Part shown: piece after piece, positions 12,241 to 24,819 of the stretch
Layout: each line of letters opens with the position of its first letter
Position numbering within the stretch: position 1 is the stretch's first letter
From: Pegea sp. RAD2-039
Lineage: Eukaryota > Chordata > Thaliacea > Salpida > Salpidae
DNA length: 64,000 nucleotides
NCBI GenBank assembly: GCA_034620365.1
Contig: JAQGEQ010000369.1
Span: 36,510 to 100,509, forward strand
Direction of reading: 5' to 3'
Notes under the pieces: generated by a model
The model's database searches: none
Seen by the model: the letters and a program-made list of their open reading frames with translations, nothing else
What the model was told of the DNA's origin: nothing
Position numbers and translations under genes: made by a program

Positions 12241-12690
12241 AATTAGGTTTCTAAATGAAATAAAAATTCAATTAACAACAATTGTTCAACTAATCATCAA
12301 TTTTGTTTGGAAATTTGTCAACTGCTATTGGCAGTTTCTAAATTATAAGTATTTTAAACCTTTCGATTGCAGAATTTTTTTAAGAGAATAAAATCGGAAT
12401 ATGTAAAAATGGTTTAAGTCTGTTGTTTGTGGTGCTAGAAATCTAAACGAGTTTAACATTTTTTAAGAAAGTACAATATAATCGGTGTACAAAATTACTG
12501 CATGTAATACTAAAACATGGTAAATTCTTTTGCTTTTAATAAAGCAAATTGTTTTAAGTTAGTTTGTAATCTCAGACAATGCCAATTGAAAAAATGTTAC
12601 TAAAGATATACATTTTACTAAACTTAAGAAAATTTGCAGCTAACATTAGAAAGTATGTTTATTATGGTAACTAAATTTTATATAAATTCT
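12240..12690 (+). repeat. Direct repeat with 29450-29900
   Basis: About 450 bp shared in the same orientation. Landmarks are GTGCTAGAAATCTAAACGAG, ATCTCAGACAATGCCAATTG and CAAAATTACTGCATGTAATA. No coding frame spans it in either copy. Confidence 0.75.
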
Positions 12691-12699
12691 GATATTATT

Positions 12700-13560
12700 C
12701 AAAATAATTAGTTAATTTGAAATTTCATTTTTAACCATTTAGTTCTTTTTATAAAATATTTACTAAAAAAAGTGAAATACATTATTGTTTAACAATAAAA
12801 CGAAAAAAAACCTAATAATTTGCTTTGTTGCAAAAAACATGCACCAATCTACAAATTGTACATTTCATTAAAGTGGTTCAATAAAATACTAATTAAGTTT
12901 CAAATATTTTGTATTGTAACCAAAGTACAATATCCGCTAAGTGGCACAATGAGTAAAAAGATAAAATCATAATTTTTTGATTAGAAAATTGTTAATACAG
13001 ATGTTTTGGGAAATATCTAAACTATTCACAATAATAAAGTTTCTAATTTAGAAGCAACTTTGATTTTGTGGACATGAATTCAAAAATCAAAGTGTTGTAA
13101 ATGCAATAAAATAAATAATTATAATAAAGAACGTATCATATCAAAGTAAGAAACAAATCATTCATTTTAGAAAACATATCAAAGTTGTTGTCTAGGAGAT
13201 GTAAAATGCATTAATATTCAAATATTTAAAAATTAGTAAAAGTTGTCATAGACATTTAGTCGATTCCAAAATATCTTCTTTCAAAAGTTGAAATTTTAAT
13301 TTATTACTTTTGTAAAATTGTTTAGTAAAATGTAATTTAAATCAATTATTTTTTAAAGTTATAATAATTTAGATTCGTAAAAAGTATAAAAATAAAATTT
13401 CTAATAAGAACATTCTTGTTTAAAGTATTAACAAACTTTCCTTTAAAATATTTGTTGTTATGAATCTGTACAAACATTTATGACGTCATTTATGAAGTTT
13501 TTTTTTTCAATTAAATTATTGAATAGCAAAAAGATTTAGAATCTTTTGTTAGAAACCTTA
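12700..13560. repeat. R1 segment (plus) fused to an inverted R2 start
   Basis: 12700-13100 resembles 190-600 of R1 and carries a CTCF-like motif. 13130-13560 is the reverse complement of parts of 23830-24240, including TGACGTCA at about 13481. It is an example of modules recombining as blocks. Confidence 0.65.
12934..12947 (+). promoter_or_regulatory. CTCF-like motif 5
   Basis: CCGCTAAGTGGCAC, two transitions from motif 1. The core TGGC is kept. Confidence 0.35.
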
Positions 13561-14330
13561 GTTATATTTTGCAAATAAAATTATTCTAACAAAATATAAC
13601 AATTATTTAAAAGTTAATTTTTAGTTTTTTATCACTTTTATAAATTTTTTCTTTAAGTCTTCTAACTTAAATAATGTAATCTCCATATTCATTATCTCAC
13701 ATAAAAACTCAAATTGTTTATTTATATAATCTGAAAATTAGGAAAAGAAGGATTTGATAATATATTAGTAATTTTATATTTTAAATAAAAAAATTTAGTT
13801 TTAAATATTGGAAAAGTATGACAGAGAAAACTTGAAGTGAACAATTTTTTATATTTTATATTGTAAATAAATTATGAGGCTAAAACCATTTTGAAACAAA
13901 TTTCTTACAAGGCTTTATTTATTTTTAGAATGTTTATATATATTCAATTTTGTTTCATTTAAAATCACTATTAAAAAATATTCATTCAACCAAATTCGCT
14001 GAGTTAATCAATATGTAAACTTTTACATTAAAGTTTACTAATGCTTAGCTGATTATTATATTTAATTAGTGTTTTAATTACAAAATGACATATTAAATTT
14101 TGAAGAATAAATTAATGCAGAACAGATTTGAATTATTTTATAATATCCTACAAAGTTAAATAAAGTTAAAATTTTTATAATAAACTTTTTAGAAAAATGT
14201 AGAACATCGCTTAACTGTAAATTATAAAGTCTAACTTTACAAATAAAAGATAAGTTTCTTATGACTTTTAAAATTTTACTTTAAATTTGTTTTTGTCAGC
14301 AATAAGTTATAATTAAAACTTGAATAATTT
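13561..14330. other. Unassigned AT-rich stretch
   Basis: Long A and T runs with stops in all frames; nothing recognised. Confidence 0.5.
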
Positions 14331-14340
14331 TTTGTTTTCA

Positions 14341-14461
14341 GCTGATGCCACAAACTCTAGATTACGATAAAGAAATAAATAAGGATATTTAAATATAAAA
14401 ACTATAACGTGTACTCAACTGTTGTTGTATATACCATTTTGGAGTTGAAATACTTTTCAAC
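14341..14461 (+). ncRNA. Class 1 Sm-RNA-like cassette J
   Basis: The box GATGCCACAAACTCTAGATT starts at 14343, CATTTTGGAG lies near 14436, and the perfect stem-loop GTTGAAATACTTTTCAAC is at 14444-14461. The flanks differ from R1, yet the terminal stem is identical to cassettes A and C. A further box without a usable Sm-like site is at about 14690 (AATCCTACAAACACTAGATT). Confidence 0.4.
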
Positions 14462-15099
14462 GAATAGAATCAATTAGTAAATAAGTTCAGTAACTTGAGC
14501 TTCCGGTTTATACAAAAGATAAGATAAAAATAATTTAGGTGAAAAATGTATTTCGATGTTATAAACATATTGTAAATATTGTTACAGAATGTTTAAAAAT
14601 TGAAACTTTTTTTGAAACTTGATAATAAGTGAATTATTTGTCAACAAAAGGTTTATACTTAAAATAACAAAAAAATAAATCTTTTAAATTTAATCCTACA
14701 AACACTAGATTGCATTAAACTTATGAGAAATGAAAAGTAGAAAAATCTCGTTTATATTTAAAGATTTTAAGTTTCCTAGAAGTTAAATTATTTGTATTTT
14801 TATTTAGAATTCAAAATAAGAAAACAAAAAACATTAACAAATATCCATATTTTTTATATCATTAAATCATTAAATATCATTTCGACAATTCTATTTTTAA
14901 TCCTCTGGAAAGCTAAACGCAGCTGACTAATATCAAGAAAGTTACAATTATTCTTTCATCAGATAAAAAATCAAAAATATTTGTTCGTTTCTTGATTGTA
15001 AAAATTCTAAATTTCTAAAGTTAAAAATATAATTTGCAAAGAGTTAAACTTAATGTAATATGAAGTATACTAATGAGTATACGAAGTAAAATGAATTAC

Positions 15100-15400
15100 A
15101 AATCTATTTTAAGTAATCAACACAAACTATTAAAATTACTTGCAACAACAAAAAAATTTATCTGATTATGACTCTCTTATCATTATTTAAATAGTAACTA
15201 GAAAAAGATTTTAAGGTGATCAAATTCCCTAACCACTGATATCGAATAATATTTGTAACCAAAATTTTTTGAATCAAATATAAGATATAAAAACTAAAAT
15301 TTATAGAAACATATTTATTTTAATATACATCTAAATCAACAATAAACAATTTTGATTAAATTTTTTCAAAGTTTATTCTAAACGGTTAATTGCTGAGAAG
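15100..15400 (+). repeat. Direct repeat with 52080-52340
   Basis: Shared landmarks are ACTCTCTTATCATTATTTAA-type sequence and ATCAAATTCCCTAACCACT. The two copies lie 37 kb apart, linking the two halves of the window. Confidence 0.7.
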
Positions 15401-15967
15401 ATACGTATAGATTTTTAGCAAAATTAATATTTTTATTTAACTTTTAGAATTGAAAAAAAAAGAAAACCATGCAGAATAGTTATTTCGATTTTTTAACATT
15501 AAACAGCAAAATTTGTATTTTTTTGTATCTGGTAATATCTAAATACAAGCTTAAATAATCTTTTATGAGACATTACTATTATACTATTATGCATTTGACA
15601 CAAATAACTAATTTTTTAAATATCCATTTTTATATAGAATTTATAAATTATAAAAAAAGTTAAAATGAAAAATTATGTAATTAAATTTACACCAGTCTTA
15701 AAAGTAAGTTTTTTATATTTGATTTATCCTAATTTTTCGCCTAGCGAAATATCTTTTACATCTACTGTAAACAACTTCTTTGTAAAATTTTCACTCAAAT
15801 ACTTCTTTTTAATTTCAGATTATGAAACCTTCTGGTGCTTAACTTACATTTTGAAGACTATTTACTAAAAAACAGGTCTAATTTTAATCCTCAAGATAGT
15901 TTAAAGCAATTGATTAAAGAGATTATTTAAGTTTTAGATATTTATTATTGTAGCAAACTTAATCTAT

Positions 15968-15981
15968 CCGCTAGATGGCGC
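15968..15981 (+). promoter_or_regulatory. CTCF-like motif 6
   Basis: CCGCTAGATGGCGC, a strong match (R = A at the variable position), in a flank that differs from R1. Confidence 0.45.
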
Positions 15982-16159
15982 AAGCAGTCTAAACAAAAAA
16001 TTATAATTTTTGCATTTTTGTAATTAATCAAACATTAAAAATTCAATATATTCTAAACTGTATAAAATATGAATTTTTAAGACTGTAAAAGCAAACCAAT
16101 TTTGTTTGATATTTTATCTCATGATAGAAAACAGAATTGCCGAGCTGATATTTAATGAT

Positions 16160-16880
16160 TTCGATCAAATGATAATAAAAAGCAAATTACTAATTTTGCT
16201 GAAAGAAAGGTTATCAATTAGTAAATAATCTGTCATATTACCAATAACATGTTTACAAACATATTTTGTGATGAATAATAACTCAAGTTATTAAACTTAT
16301 TTACTATTTAAAGATTCGTTGTAAAGTACTGTAGCTCAAAACTTGAATACTTTGTAATCCTTTACGAAAGTATGAGTATTATTTTAATTTTCATTTCTTA
16401 TAAACGTTGTTGCAATCTGAAGTGTATAGGATCAAGTTCAAATGAAACTAATGTTATAATTTTATCGATAAGCATTTTGTTGACAAAAATTGTTATAATA
16501 GAAAATTTGATTTTAAAGTTGATAATAAAAGTTCTTATAAGTTTATTATTATACAAACCAAATTAGTCTAATTTTTCTTATCAAGTTTTATTTAATTCAA
16601 ATTTAAATTTATTCTACTTCGATGACTAAAATTAAAAATGATCAATTGTACTGACGATAAAAAATGAAATCAAAAGCTATGTGACTTTTTGTTTTTAAAA
16701 ATGAGATTACTATAAAACTCAGAAATGATTTTTATTTGATCTTCAAAATAATTTGTAAATCATACAAACCATAAAAGTAATTTATCCAGAGACTATTAAT
16801 GTTCTAGATATTTGTTCTAAGCCAAGATATTCTTTTTGCTAGAGAACGCAAACGATAAAAGAAAAAGTAAAAATTATTGT
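16160..16880 (-). repeat. Inverted copy of the 9.2-10.4 kb / 56.6-57.0 kb module
   Basis: Its reverse complement contains the same order: ATCAAA-rich stretch, TGTGACTTTTTG, then the class 1 cassette (F) and the AGCTCGGCAATTCTG-type end near 16140. The open frame at 16372-16566 runs across the cassette and is not a gene. Confidence 0.65.
16321..16436 (-). ncRNA. Class 1 Sm-RNA-like cassette F (eroded)
   Basis: On the minus strand the box reads GATCCTATACACTTCAGATT with TTTATAAG after it. The first stem has decayed and the Sm-like site reads AAGTTTTGAG. It is a relic of the D/E type. Confidence 0.25.
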
Positions 16881-16983
16881 TTTTATGTATTAATGTCATA
16901 ATTTTATGAAAGAATAAAGAAATTAAATAATTGTCAAACGTTTTTGAAAATCTTATAACAAACTTAAGAAAGAATTCGTCTGA

Positions 16984-17105
16984 AGTTGATACCAACTGAA
17001 CTCTACATTGCGACAAACTAATAAATATTCAAAAACTCACTTTGTTTATTTTAATAATAATCAGTGGCTACTTAAAATTTAACTTGGAGTCCAAATACTT
17101 TTAAA
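16984..17105 (+). ncRNA. Class 1 Sm-RNA-like cassette Q (eroded)
   Basis: The box GATACCAACTGAACTCTACA (from about 16988) has lost the ACAAAC core. AACTTGGAG is at 17081-17089 and the terminal stem is broken. An inverted counterpart is at 55396-55516. Confidence 0.22.
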
Positions 17106-17219
17106 CGAAAATTCAATAAGTAAATAATTTGAATAACTTGAATTTCAATTTTTTACTGAAATTATACATATATATCTAGACATTTTATATATACAAGCAT
17201 AAATAAATTAATATATTTC

Positions 17220-18500
17220 ATTATTAATTGAATTGTTTAAAAAACTATTATCACTACATATTTTGCAAGATGCACTCTTACAGCTATTTATTAAACAATT
17301 AGATATAATAGTAAGAAATATAAAATTTCTACAGTTATTTTAATTATTAGCTTGAATTTTAAACTTCTGTTTTTTCAAACAATTTTTTTAGTTCATTTTA
17401 TTTTATTTACTTTTTACAAATAATAGAATAAAAGTCAAAATATTTATAAACATTTATAAACAGTTTATTTACATTAGTCTAAAAAAGTAACTTTTTTGTA
17501 ATAACGTTTTCATATATTTTAAAAATTTTAAATGGTTTTAAAATCTTCAATAAACGATTTGTTTGATACAACCACTAAAATGTTGAATCTTTTAGTAAAG
17601 CACAAATATTTTGAAGAAACTTGTTTATATAACAGAGCAGAAAAAGACTTTGCCACAAAGTATTTAAATTAATTGTTTGTAAATTAATATATACAAGCCA
17701 TATAAAAACATGATCTACTACATATTTCAACAATTACAGATTCACAATTCTAAAGATGTGTTTATACAACTATTAAACCAAATTGTTGTTTTTTACAAAA
17801 AAATAAAAAACTTGAAATTTTCAAAAAATTTTTTGAATATTTTTGAAATCTTTTTAAGCACACTTTAAAATGTTTTCAATTTTTAAAAAGTTATTTTATT
17901 TTATTAAAACAACATTTTTCTCTTGTTTGTTAATATTTATACGATTTCAATATTATGAAATAATTTGCAAATATTAAATAAGTTATTTTCTTGCTAAATG
18001 ATTACGCAAGAATAAGTTTTTAATTTTTAGTTATTTTCCCAAGATTGAAGTAAACGCTTACAACTTGTAATGTATTCTATTAAACTATTAATGAAATTTA
18101 GTTTTTGTTTTCTTCACTTTTATTAGATTTTTATAATTATTATTAAAAGTTTTAATTTGCAGTAAGTTTTAATGTATATTTATAATAAGTATACTTCTCC
18201 TATTAATAGAATTGTATAAAAACCTATTATCACTAAGTACTTTGCAAAATGCCCTCTTGTATCTATTTATTAAACAATTATTTATAATAGTGAGAAATAT
18301 AAAATTTTTACAGTTCTTTTAATTTTTAGCTCGAATTTTAAACTTCTGTTTTTTCAAACAACTTATTTTGATTCAATTTATTTTGTTTATTTTTTACAAA
18401 TAATATAAGAAAAGTCAATATATTTGAAAAACAATTATAAACAGTTTATTTACATTAGTCTGAAAAAGTAATTTTCTCACTCATTACACCAATATAATAA
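17220..18500 (+). repeat. Tandem-like pair 17220-17480 and 18190-18480
   Basis: Two direct copies of about 270 bp with landmarks AAACTTCTGTTTTTTCAAAC and TATAAAATTT-ACAGTT. A third copy is inverted at 55080-55330. Each carries a degenerate class 2 hairpin (17268-17285 reads AGATGCA-CTCT-TACAGCT). No PSE-like box precedes them. Confidence 0.65.
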
Positions 18501-18992
18501 TATTTAAAATTACTTTTATGTTTCTATCTATACAGAACTGAATCTCAGGTTGCTAATTGAATTTTCGTTGGAAATTATTTCACCTCTAAAGTTAACCCTT
18601 CAATTATTTTCTAACGATTTTTTATTGTCTAGAGCATAAAAGATCAAGTTCTAACGAAATAATTTTCGTAGTTTTTATATTGAGCTCTATGTCAACAAAA
18701 AATAAATAAAACATAATATTTATTACTTTTATTGCTTATTAGCATATTTACTTTTAACCATCAATGTTGATATTGTGTTGACTATAAACCTATTGCTTTA
18801 TAACCATGATTCAGTATAATCAACATTATTATTTTATTAAGTAAACAGACGAAATTTTTTAATTTATTTTCAGAACTAAGAAAACCAAAGTAATTATTTT
18901 ACTGTTACTTGATATACAGTTGAACCGATAATATTATTAAAACAATAATATTTTCAATAACATTATTAGTCGATTAAGGCGCATGAAAAATT

Positions 18993-19118
18993 TAACGATA
19001 CCACAAACGTAAGATTGAATATAGTTAATATATAACCGTATAGATTTCGAATAAATAAGATCCGTACGATTTGGTACGCACACAATCTAATAATTTTAGA
19101 AGATGCACCTTTGCATCT
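18993..19118 (+). ncRNA. Class 2 Sm-RNA-like cassette d
   Basis: The box GATACCACAAACGTAAGATT (from 18997) is followed by AATATATAACC and AATTTTAGA (about 19092), then the perfect hairpin AGATGCA-CCTT-TGCATCT (19101-19118). The flanks differ from cassettes c and h. Confidence 0.4.
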
Positions 19119-19199
19119 AATTAAAAAAGGTTTATATTATAGTAAAAATAACAAGTTTCTTCGTTTTGGCGAGATTGCTTGATATTTACAAATTTCTTC

Positions 19200-21560
19200 T
19201 ACAAATTCAAAATTAAATTCAAATTTTCTTTTAAATGTTGATTAACGTTTTCAGTAATTTAATAAAATTATTTTGGAGCATATAGCAGTTTTTCATAATT
19301 ATTAATGATTTTTAAGAAACAAAGAGACTCAATACTTTTTTTTTTAATTTGATTGGAAATTCAAAGTATTTTGACTTGTGCTTCTTATAAAGTTCATTTT
19401 AGTTAAGAATGCATAATTGTTTATGTTTTAAAATATTTTCAAAATGTATAAACTACTTATCTATTATTTTGTCTTTTTTTTATGAAAATTTAAAACATTA
19501 CTTAAATCCCAACGATTTACTTTTTAATTTCCACACATAAAAATTTAAACTAATTAATATTAAATCAAATAAGTCTACAAAGTACTTTATATCTAATGGT
19601 TGAATGAAATCAAGATAATAATCGTAGTTTAATAACTTAGTGGTTCTTTTCCATTTGTTCAAAAAAATAAATTTCCTGGAATAAATACAGAATTGCGAAG
19701 TACCAACTAAAAAATACTAAAAGAAGATAGGATAAAATATGACGTAAACATTCCAAATGATGACTACTGACATAAATTTTCAACAAAAGATTTGTTATTA
19801 AAAATACATAAATTGATTTATTTAAATTTGGTCCCAGAAACGCTAAACTGCAACAAAATTATAAACTATGAAACTTTGAACAACGAAATTCGATTTTGAA
19901 AACTGGTTTCATCTGTTGAATTACAAATTTGGAGGTGAATGAATTTTCAACAAGTTTAATTTTTTAAATAACATGAATTGCTTGAATTTCCATTATCTGC
20001 AAATGATGAGATACAAATAAATAGTCAAGTAAAAATAATAAAATAAAATTTACTAATAGTTCAAAAATTCATTTAATTATTGTAAATATGTTTCTGATAA
20101 TATGACGGTTTGTTTACAAATAAACACTTTTCTTTCAAAAACATTTTTACTTTTAACTCAGTTTAAAAGAAACTAAGCAACAAAATTCGTACTTTATAGA
20201 TTTTTTTGAAATTTTTATCGAAAACATTTAATATTAGTTGGATAAATTTATTTTACTCTTCTGACTAGTTTAGTGCAGTTAAAAGCCTTTTAGAGATTTA
20301 AAAAATAGTCTTTTATTAGAAAATAATTTGATTTAAATTGATTAAAATTAGGTAGTTTGGCGGATGATAAATATATGAATATTTTGCTGATGATGAAGAA
20401 ATTATATCAAGGCTTTAAACTTCAAATATTTTATTAAGAATTAATTGACGATTAATTTTTAAATTTAATTTTAAACTTGAAGTGAATAATAAAATTCTTT
20501 TTAAATTCATCAATAATTAGCAACTAATGTTTTAAAAAATAATAGAAAATTAAAAAATAACTTTTTTTATTTTGATGAAAACTTTCGGACCTTGATGAAA
20601 GTGTGCTTTTGATTGACAAGAAAATTTATCGTTGAATATATATTATTAAGTTACAAATTTTTCACACCAAAAATTTTTAATGATAAACTATTGTCTGTTT
20701 GAATCTGAATATGACATTCATAATTGCAAATAGTTATAACAAGTTATCACCAAAAAATTAAATTGTTTGCTTTTTATTACAAAAAAGACTTTCAAACATC
20801 TTATCAAAGAAATCCCTAGTATAATCTGGTAAATATAAAGTTTATAAATAAAATTATATTTAAGTTTTTACAGATGTAAGATAGATTAATTAAAGAAATA
20901 TTCAGTTGATATAAATGAAATAACAAAATCAAGCAAAAATATTATTTACAAATTGTAGATTTTATATTATTGAGAAGTTTTGATAATTTGAGAAAAACTT
21001 ATTCCATCGTAATAAACATTTAAATTAAACATAAAAATATAAATATAAATCGTTGTTTTTATAATTACAATGTAATAGTTTTTTATATTACTTCTTTTTT
21101 AATTCCATTGAAAAATTTTATTTTTTGTTGAAATGAAAAACCAGAATTTCCAATTAACTTATACTGTGAAGTAAATTAAACCAATAATAACATTAGAAAA
21201 ATAGTATTTTCAACAACAATAACAATAAAGTAAAGTATAGTTAATATTTGAAGAATTTGCTACTTTAGGTGATTTTATTGCTTTTTTATAACCATAGATA
21301 GTTATGATCTGGAAAATATTTCACCAATTTCTGGTTTATTATATGAAAGATGTACTTTTATATCTAATTAATTTCAAGTTTTTTTATATTACAAAAAGAC
21401 AAAAATTTTCAGATTTCCTAAAAATACTTGGATCTTTGAGATTTTAAAATATATATTATTAAAATTAATCTTTAAAAATTTATCAACTTCTTATTATTAT
21501 TATTAATCTTATTATTTTTTTATTTTCTTTGAAATAATTTTGTTTATTATTTTCTTTTCT
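19200..21560. other. AT-rich region with one cassette and no genes
   Basis: Nothing coding. Apart from cassette R (19827-19952), an isolated hairpin AGATGTA-CTTT-TATATCT at 21348-21365 keeps pairing through a C:G to T:A double change relative to the class 2 consensus. The rest is low-complexity A/T. Confidence 0.5.
19827..19952 (+). ncRNA. Class 1 Sm-RNA-like cassette R (eroded)
   Basis: The box GGTCCCAGAAACGCTAAACT (from about 19830) is followed by TTATAAAC (about 19859) and AATTTGGAG (19926-19934), 99 bp from the box start. The terminal stem is imperfect (GTGAA with TTTCAAC). Confidence 0.3.
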
Positions 21561-21678
21561 TGTTTATGTTTAAATTTTAGAAATTTTCTTATCAACTTAA
21601 AAATCGATTTTTTATATTTCAGCATTATCTGTCAACAAGAAGTTTATTATTGAAACTAGAAAAATTTAATCGTTTGAA

Positions 21679-21797
21679 CTTGATCCCACAAACACTAGAT
21701 TTCAGAAAAGTTTATAAATAATAAAAAGTACAGTGAAACTGGACACTATAAACGTGTTAATAAAATTTTGGTATTTGGAGTTGAATTACTTTTCAAC
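21679..21797 (+). ncRNA. Class 1 Sm-RNA-like cassette G
   Basis: The box GATCCCACAAACACTAGATT (from 21682) is followed by GTTTATAAATA (21710-21720, TATA-like). Two U-rich candidates follow (AATTTTGG about 21764; ATTTGGAG just before the stem), then GTTGAATTACTTTTCAAC (21780-21797, 6-bp stem). It is among the best-preserved class 1 copies. Confidence 0.43.
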
Positions 21798-22699
21798 GAA
21801 ATTTTAATTAAGTAAAATAACTTGAGTTTCTATTCTCTACAACAAAGAACAAAAAAAAATATTTCAAAGATCTTGTAAACGTGGTTACTGACAACGTGCT
21901 AGAATGTTTAGAAATACAAAAGTTTTTTTTTCAACAAAATTAGTATTTCTACTTATACTTTAGATTAAAAAATAAAATTATTCAGCAAAATAAATTTTTT
22001 TTTTTTATATTATTTAACCAAAATCAATCAGTATCAGTTTGACAAATCTCTTTTTAATCTTTTTAAAAAGTTCAAATCAATCGACAAATATCAAGAAGTT
22101 TGAACATTTTTGTTCATTAGATGAAATATCATATATTATTTTTTCCTTTACAAAATTGTAAACGTTTTAATTTGTAAATGTTAACAAACTAATTTAAAAA
22201 TAGTAAATTTTATACTAATATCAAATATCAATTTTTTTTTAATTATTAGTATTGACAGTTATCTTATAGTTCATAATTTAATAAAAAATATTTTTTTTTT
22301 CGAAACAAGAACTTTGAGGAAAAACTAAAACTTTAAATTAGATTTTCATTTTTAATTGCTGATCTTACAAGGAACCATTTAGCGTTCTATAGCCCTTATT
22401 CTAATGCTTTGAAGAATTTAGATAAAAGTATTTAAAGTTTTTGGTAAAACGTAACCAGAAAAAGTAAACATAACCCAATCTAAAAATCATAAAAATCTGT
22501 AAAATATTTTAACAGAAGACTATTGAAGGTTTAAATATTTGTTGTTGTGTGCACCTTACAAAAAAAGTTATGAACCATTTTTATTTCATATCTGAAAAAC
22601 TAAAAATATTAAAAAATTTAAATTACACTTCTACAAGGAAGATGTAAACATCAAGCAATCACAAAATTAATTAAAAGAAAATTAAAATATTTGATAATC

Positions 22700-22826
22700 A
22701 GATGCAAGCGTGCACCTTCCAAATAAACAGGTAGACGAAGAACTAGTGGCTAACCGTTTTCACTTCCCCGTAAGCTTTACGGCTATATATTATCTTCATT
22801 CATTCTTTTGTTTGTGATATTGGTAA
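22700..22826 (-). ncRNA. Class 2 Sm-RNA-like cassette e
   Basis: Read on the minus strand: AATATCACAAACAAAAGAAT box, AATATATAGCC, CCGTAAAGCTTACGG inverted repeat, ATTTGGAAGG and the hairpin AGGTGCA-CGCT-TGCATCT (one mismatch). Paralogous to cassette j at 33.9 kb. Confidence 0.35.
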
Positions 22827-23136
22827 AGTTTTCGATCACTTTATTCAGTCGATAATGTTATTGATATTATCATTTTTAGCTGAATTTCTATCTAAACGGT
22901 TTTTTGTTATTTCTTTATTCCTCTCAATGAATAATATTGTTAGTTGTAATTATCGTTAAATAATATTAAATTTTAATTTAAACTGAATGTGTTATTGTGT
23001 AAATAGTATTTAAAAAATTTAAAATAAGTAGTACATTGGTCAGTGTGGTTATTTAAAAACTGTATTGTTTTAGATAATGTAAACAAGTAAGAACTACGAG
23101 ATAAATCTACAAAAAACAAATCAACTGTTTCTTTTT

Positions 23137-23150
23137 CCGCTACTTGGCGC
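23137..23150 (+). promoter_or_regulatory. CTCF-like motif 7
   Basis: CCGCTACTTGGCGC, directly followed by TAGACGG. Second flank type, shared with 26237 (minus) and 34302. Confidence 0.38.
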
Positions 23151-23625
23151 TAGACGGTTTTTTTTTGTCAAAAAACACTTTAAAAAATTTTTTTAATCAT
23201 TTTTTTATAATTTTAAAATTTTTGTGGTATTACTTTCAGTTTAAAGAAAATATATTCTGACAATTTTAAATATTTACGTTTTTTAAGAATCAAGAAAAGG
23301 TTGGTAATTGGTAGTTTCCATTCATAAAAATTAATTTTACTTTTTGTAAATTGATATATCAAGAGCAAAAAATTACAACTTTTAAAACTTAAGAAACAAA
23401 ATAATATTGTTTGATATTTCATCTCAAGATAGAAAAAAAAAGAATTGCCGAGCTGATATTTAATGATTTCGATTAAATGATAAAAAAAAGCAAAATACTA
23501 GCTTTGTTGAATAAAAAGTTTTTAAATAATAAAACATCTGTCATAATACCAACAACATGTTTACAGACATATTTTGTATCAAATAAAAATAAAAGTTATT
23601 AAACTTATTTATTATTTAAAGTTTC

Positions 23626-23744
23626 GTTGTAATGTACTTTAACTACAAATTTAAAAACTTTGCAAACCTGTACGAAAGATTGAGTTTTATTTTACTTTTC
23701 ATTTCTTATAAACGTTGTTGCAATCTGAAGTTTATGGGATCAAG
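23626..23744 (-). ncRNA. Class 1 Sm-RNA-like cassette W1 (eroded)
   Basis: The minus-strand box GATCCCATAAACTTCAGATT and TTTATAAG are well kept, but the U-rich site reads AAATTTGTAG and the terminal stem is degenerate. Its duplicate is W2 at 34791-34911. Confidence 0.25.
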
Positions 23745-24417
23745 TTCAAATGAAATTAATTTTATAATTTTCTTGATAAGCTCTTTCCTGACCAATATTG
23801 TTCAAATTGAAAATTTGATTTTAAGATTCTCAATCTTTTTGCATTTAACCAATTTAATTAAAAAAAAAACTTCATAACTGACGTCATAATTGTTTGTAGA
23901 GATTTATAACATCAAATATTTTAAAGGAAAGTTTGGTAATACTTTAAAAAAGAATGTTGCTATAACTGTTATGTTCGTACTTTTTAAGAATTCAAATTTA
24001 TAGTATTTTAAAAAATAAATTGTTTTAAAATATATTTTATTAAACAAATTTTTACAAATTAATAAAATAAAATTTCAACTTTTGAAAGAAGGTAATTTCG
24101 AATCGACTAAATGTCGATGACACCTTTTACAATTTTTTAAATATCTAAATATTAATGCATTTCACATCTCCTAGACAACAACTTTGATATATTTTCTGAA
24201 ATGAATGATTTGTTCCGTAATTTGATATGGTATGTTATTTAATATAATTATTTATTTTGTTGCATGTACAATACTGTTTTCAGTTTTTAGTGACATTTTT
24301 GATATCATATCAACAAAATTAATATTGCTTCAAAATACATAAGCTTAGATAGTTACCAACAAAATTTTATGATCTATTTCCTAATCAAAAAATTAAATTT
24401 TGTTCTTTTTACTCCTT

Positions 24418-24431
24418 GCGTTACCTAGCGG
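24418..24431 (-). promoter_or_regulatory. CTCF-like motif 8
   Basis: Minus-strand CCGCTAGGTAACGC, the same variant as 8362 and 35584. Confidence 0.3.
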
Positions 24432-24681
24432 TTATCGTATTTTGGTTACAACAACAAATATTCTGAAACTTAATTAGTGTTTTATCGAACCACTTTAATG
24501 TATTTTACAATTTGTAGGTTGGTTCATATTTTTGCAACGAAGCAAATTAATATTTTTTCATTCTTGATTGTTAAAAAAGATTTGAATAAACTTTTTTTGT
24601 AATTTTTCTACATTTAAAAAGAATTTTTCTAACTATTTTGTTGAATTTCATTTTAAAAGAATAAAGTATACTTAATTTTCG

Positions 24682-24819
24682 CTGAAGCCACAGACATAAG
24701 GTTATACAGCTTATATTTAATTTTTAGAAAAATCCTTTTTCACTGAAATACCAAATTCATTTAAAAGTGCAATATTTGGAAGGTGCACTTTTGCCTCTTT
24801 TTATCAACTAAATATTTTT
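24682..24819 (+). ncRNA. Class 2 Sm-RNA-like cassette f
   Basis: The box GAAGCCACAGACATAAGGTT is followed by TATATTTAAT, AATATTTGG and AGGTGCA-CTTT-TGCCTCT (24781-24798). T5 runs lie at the hairpin foot and near 24815. Confidence 0.36.
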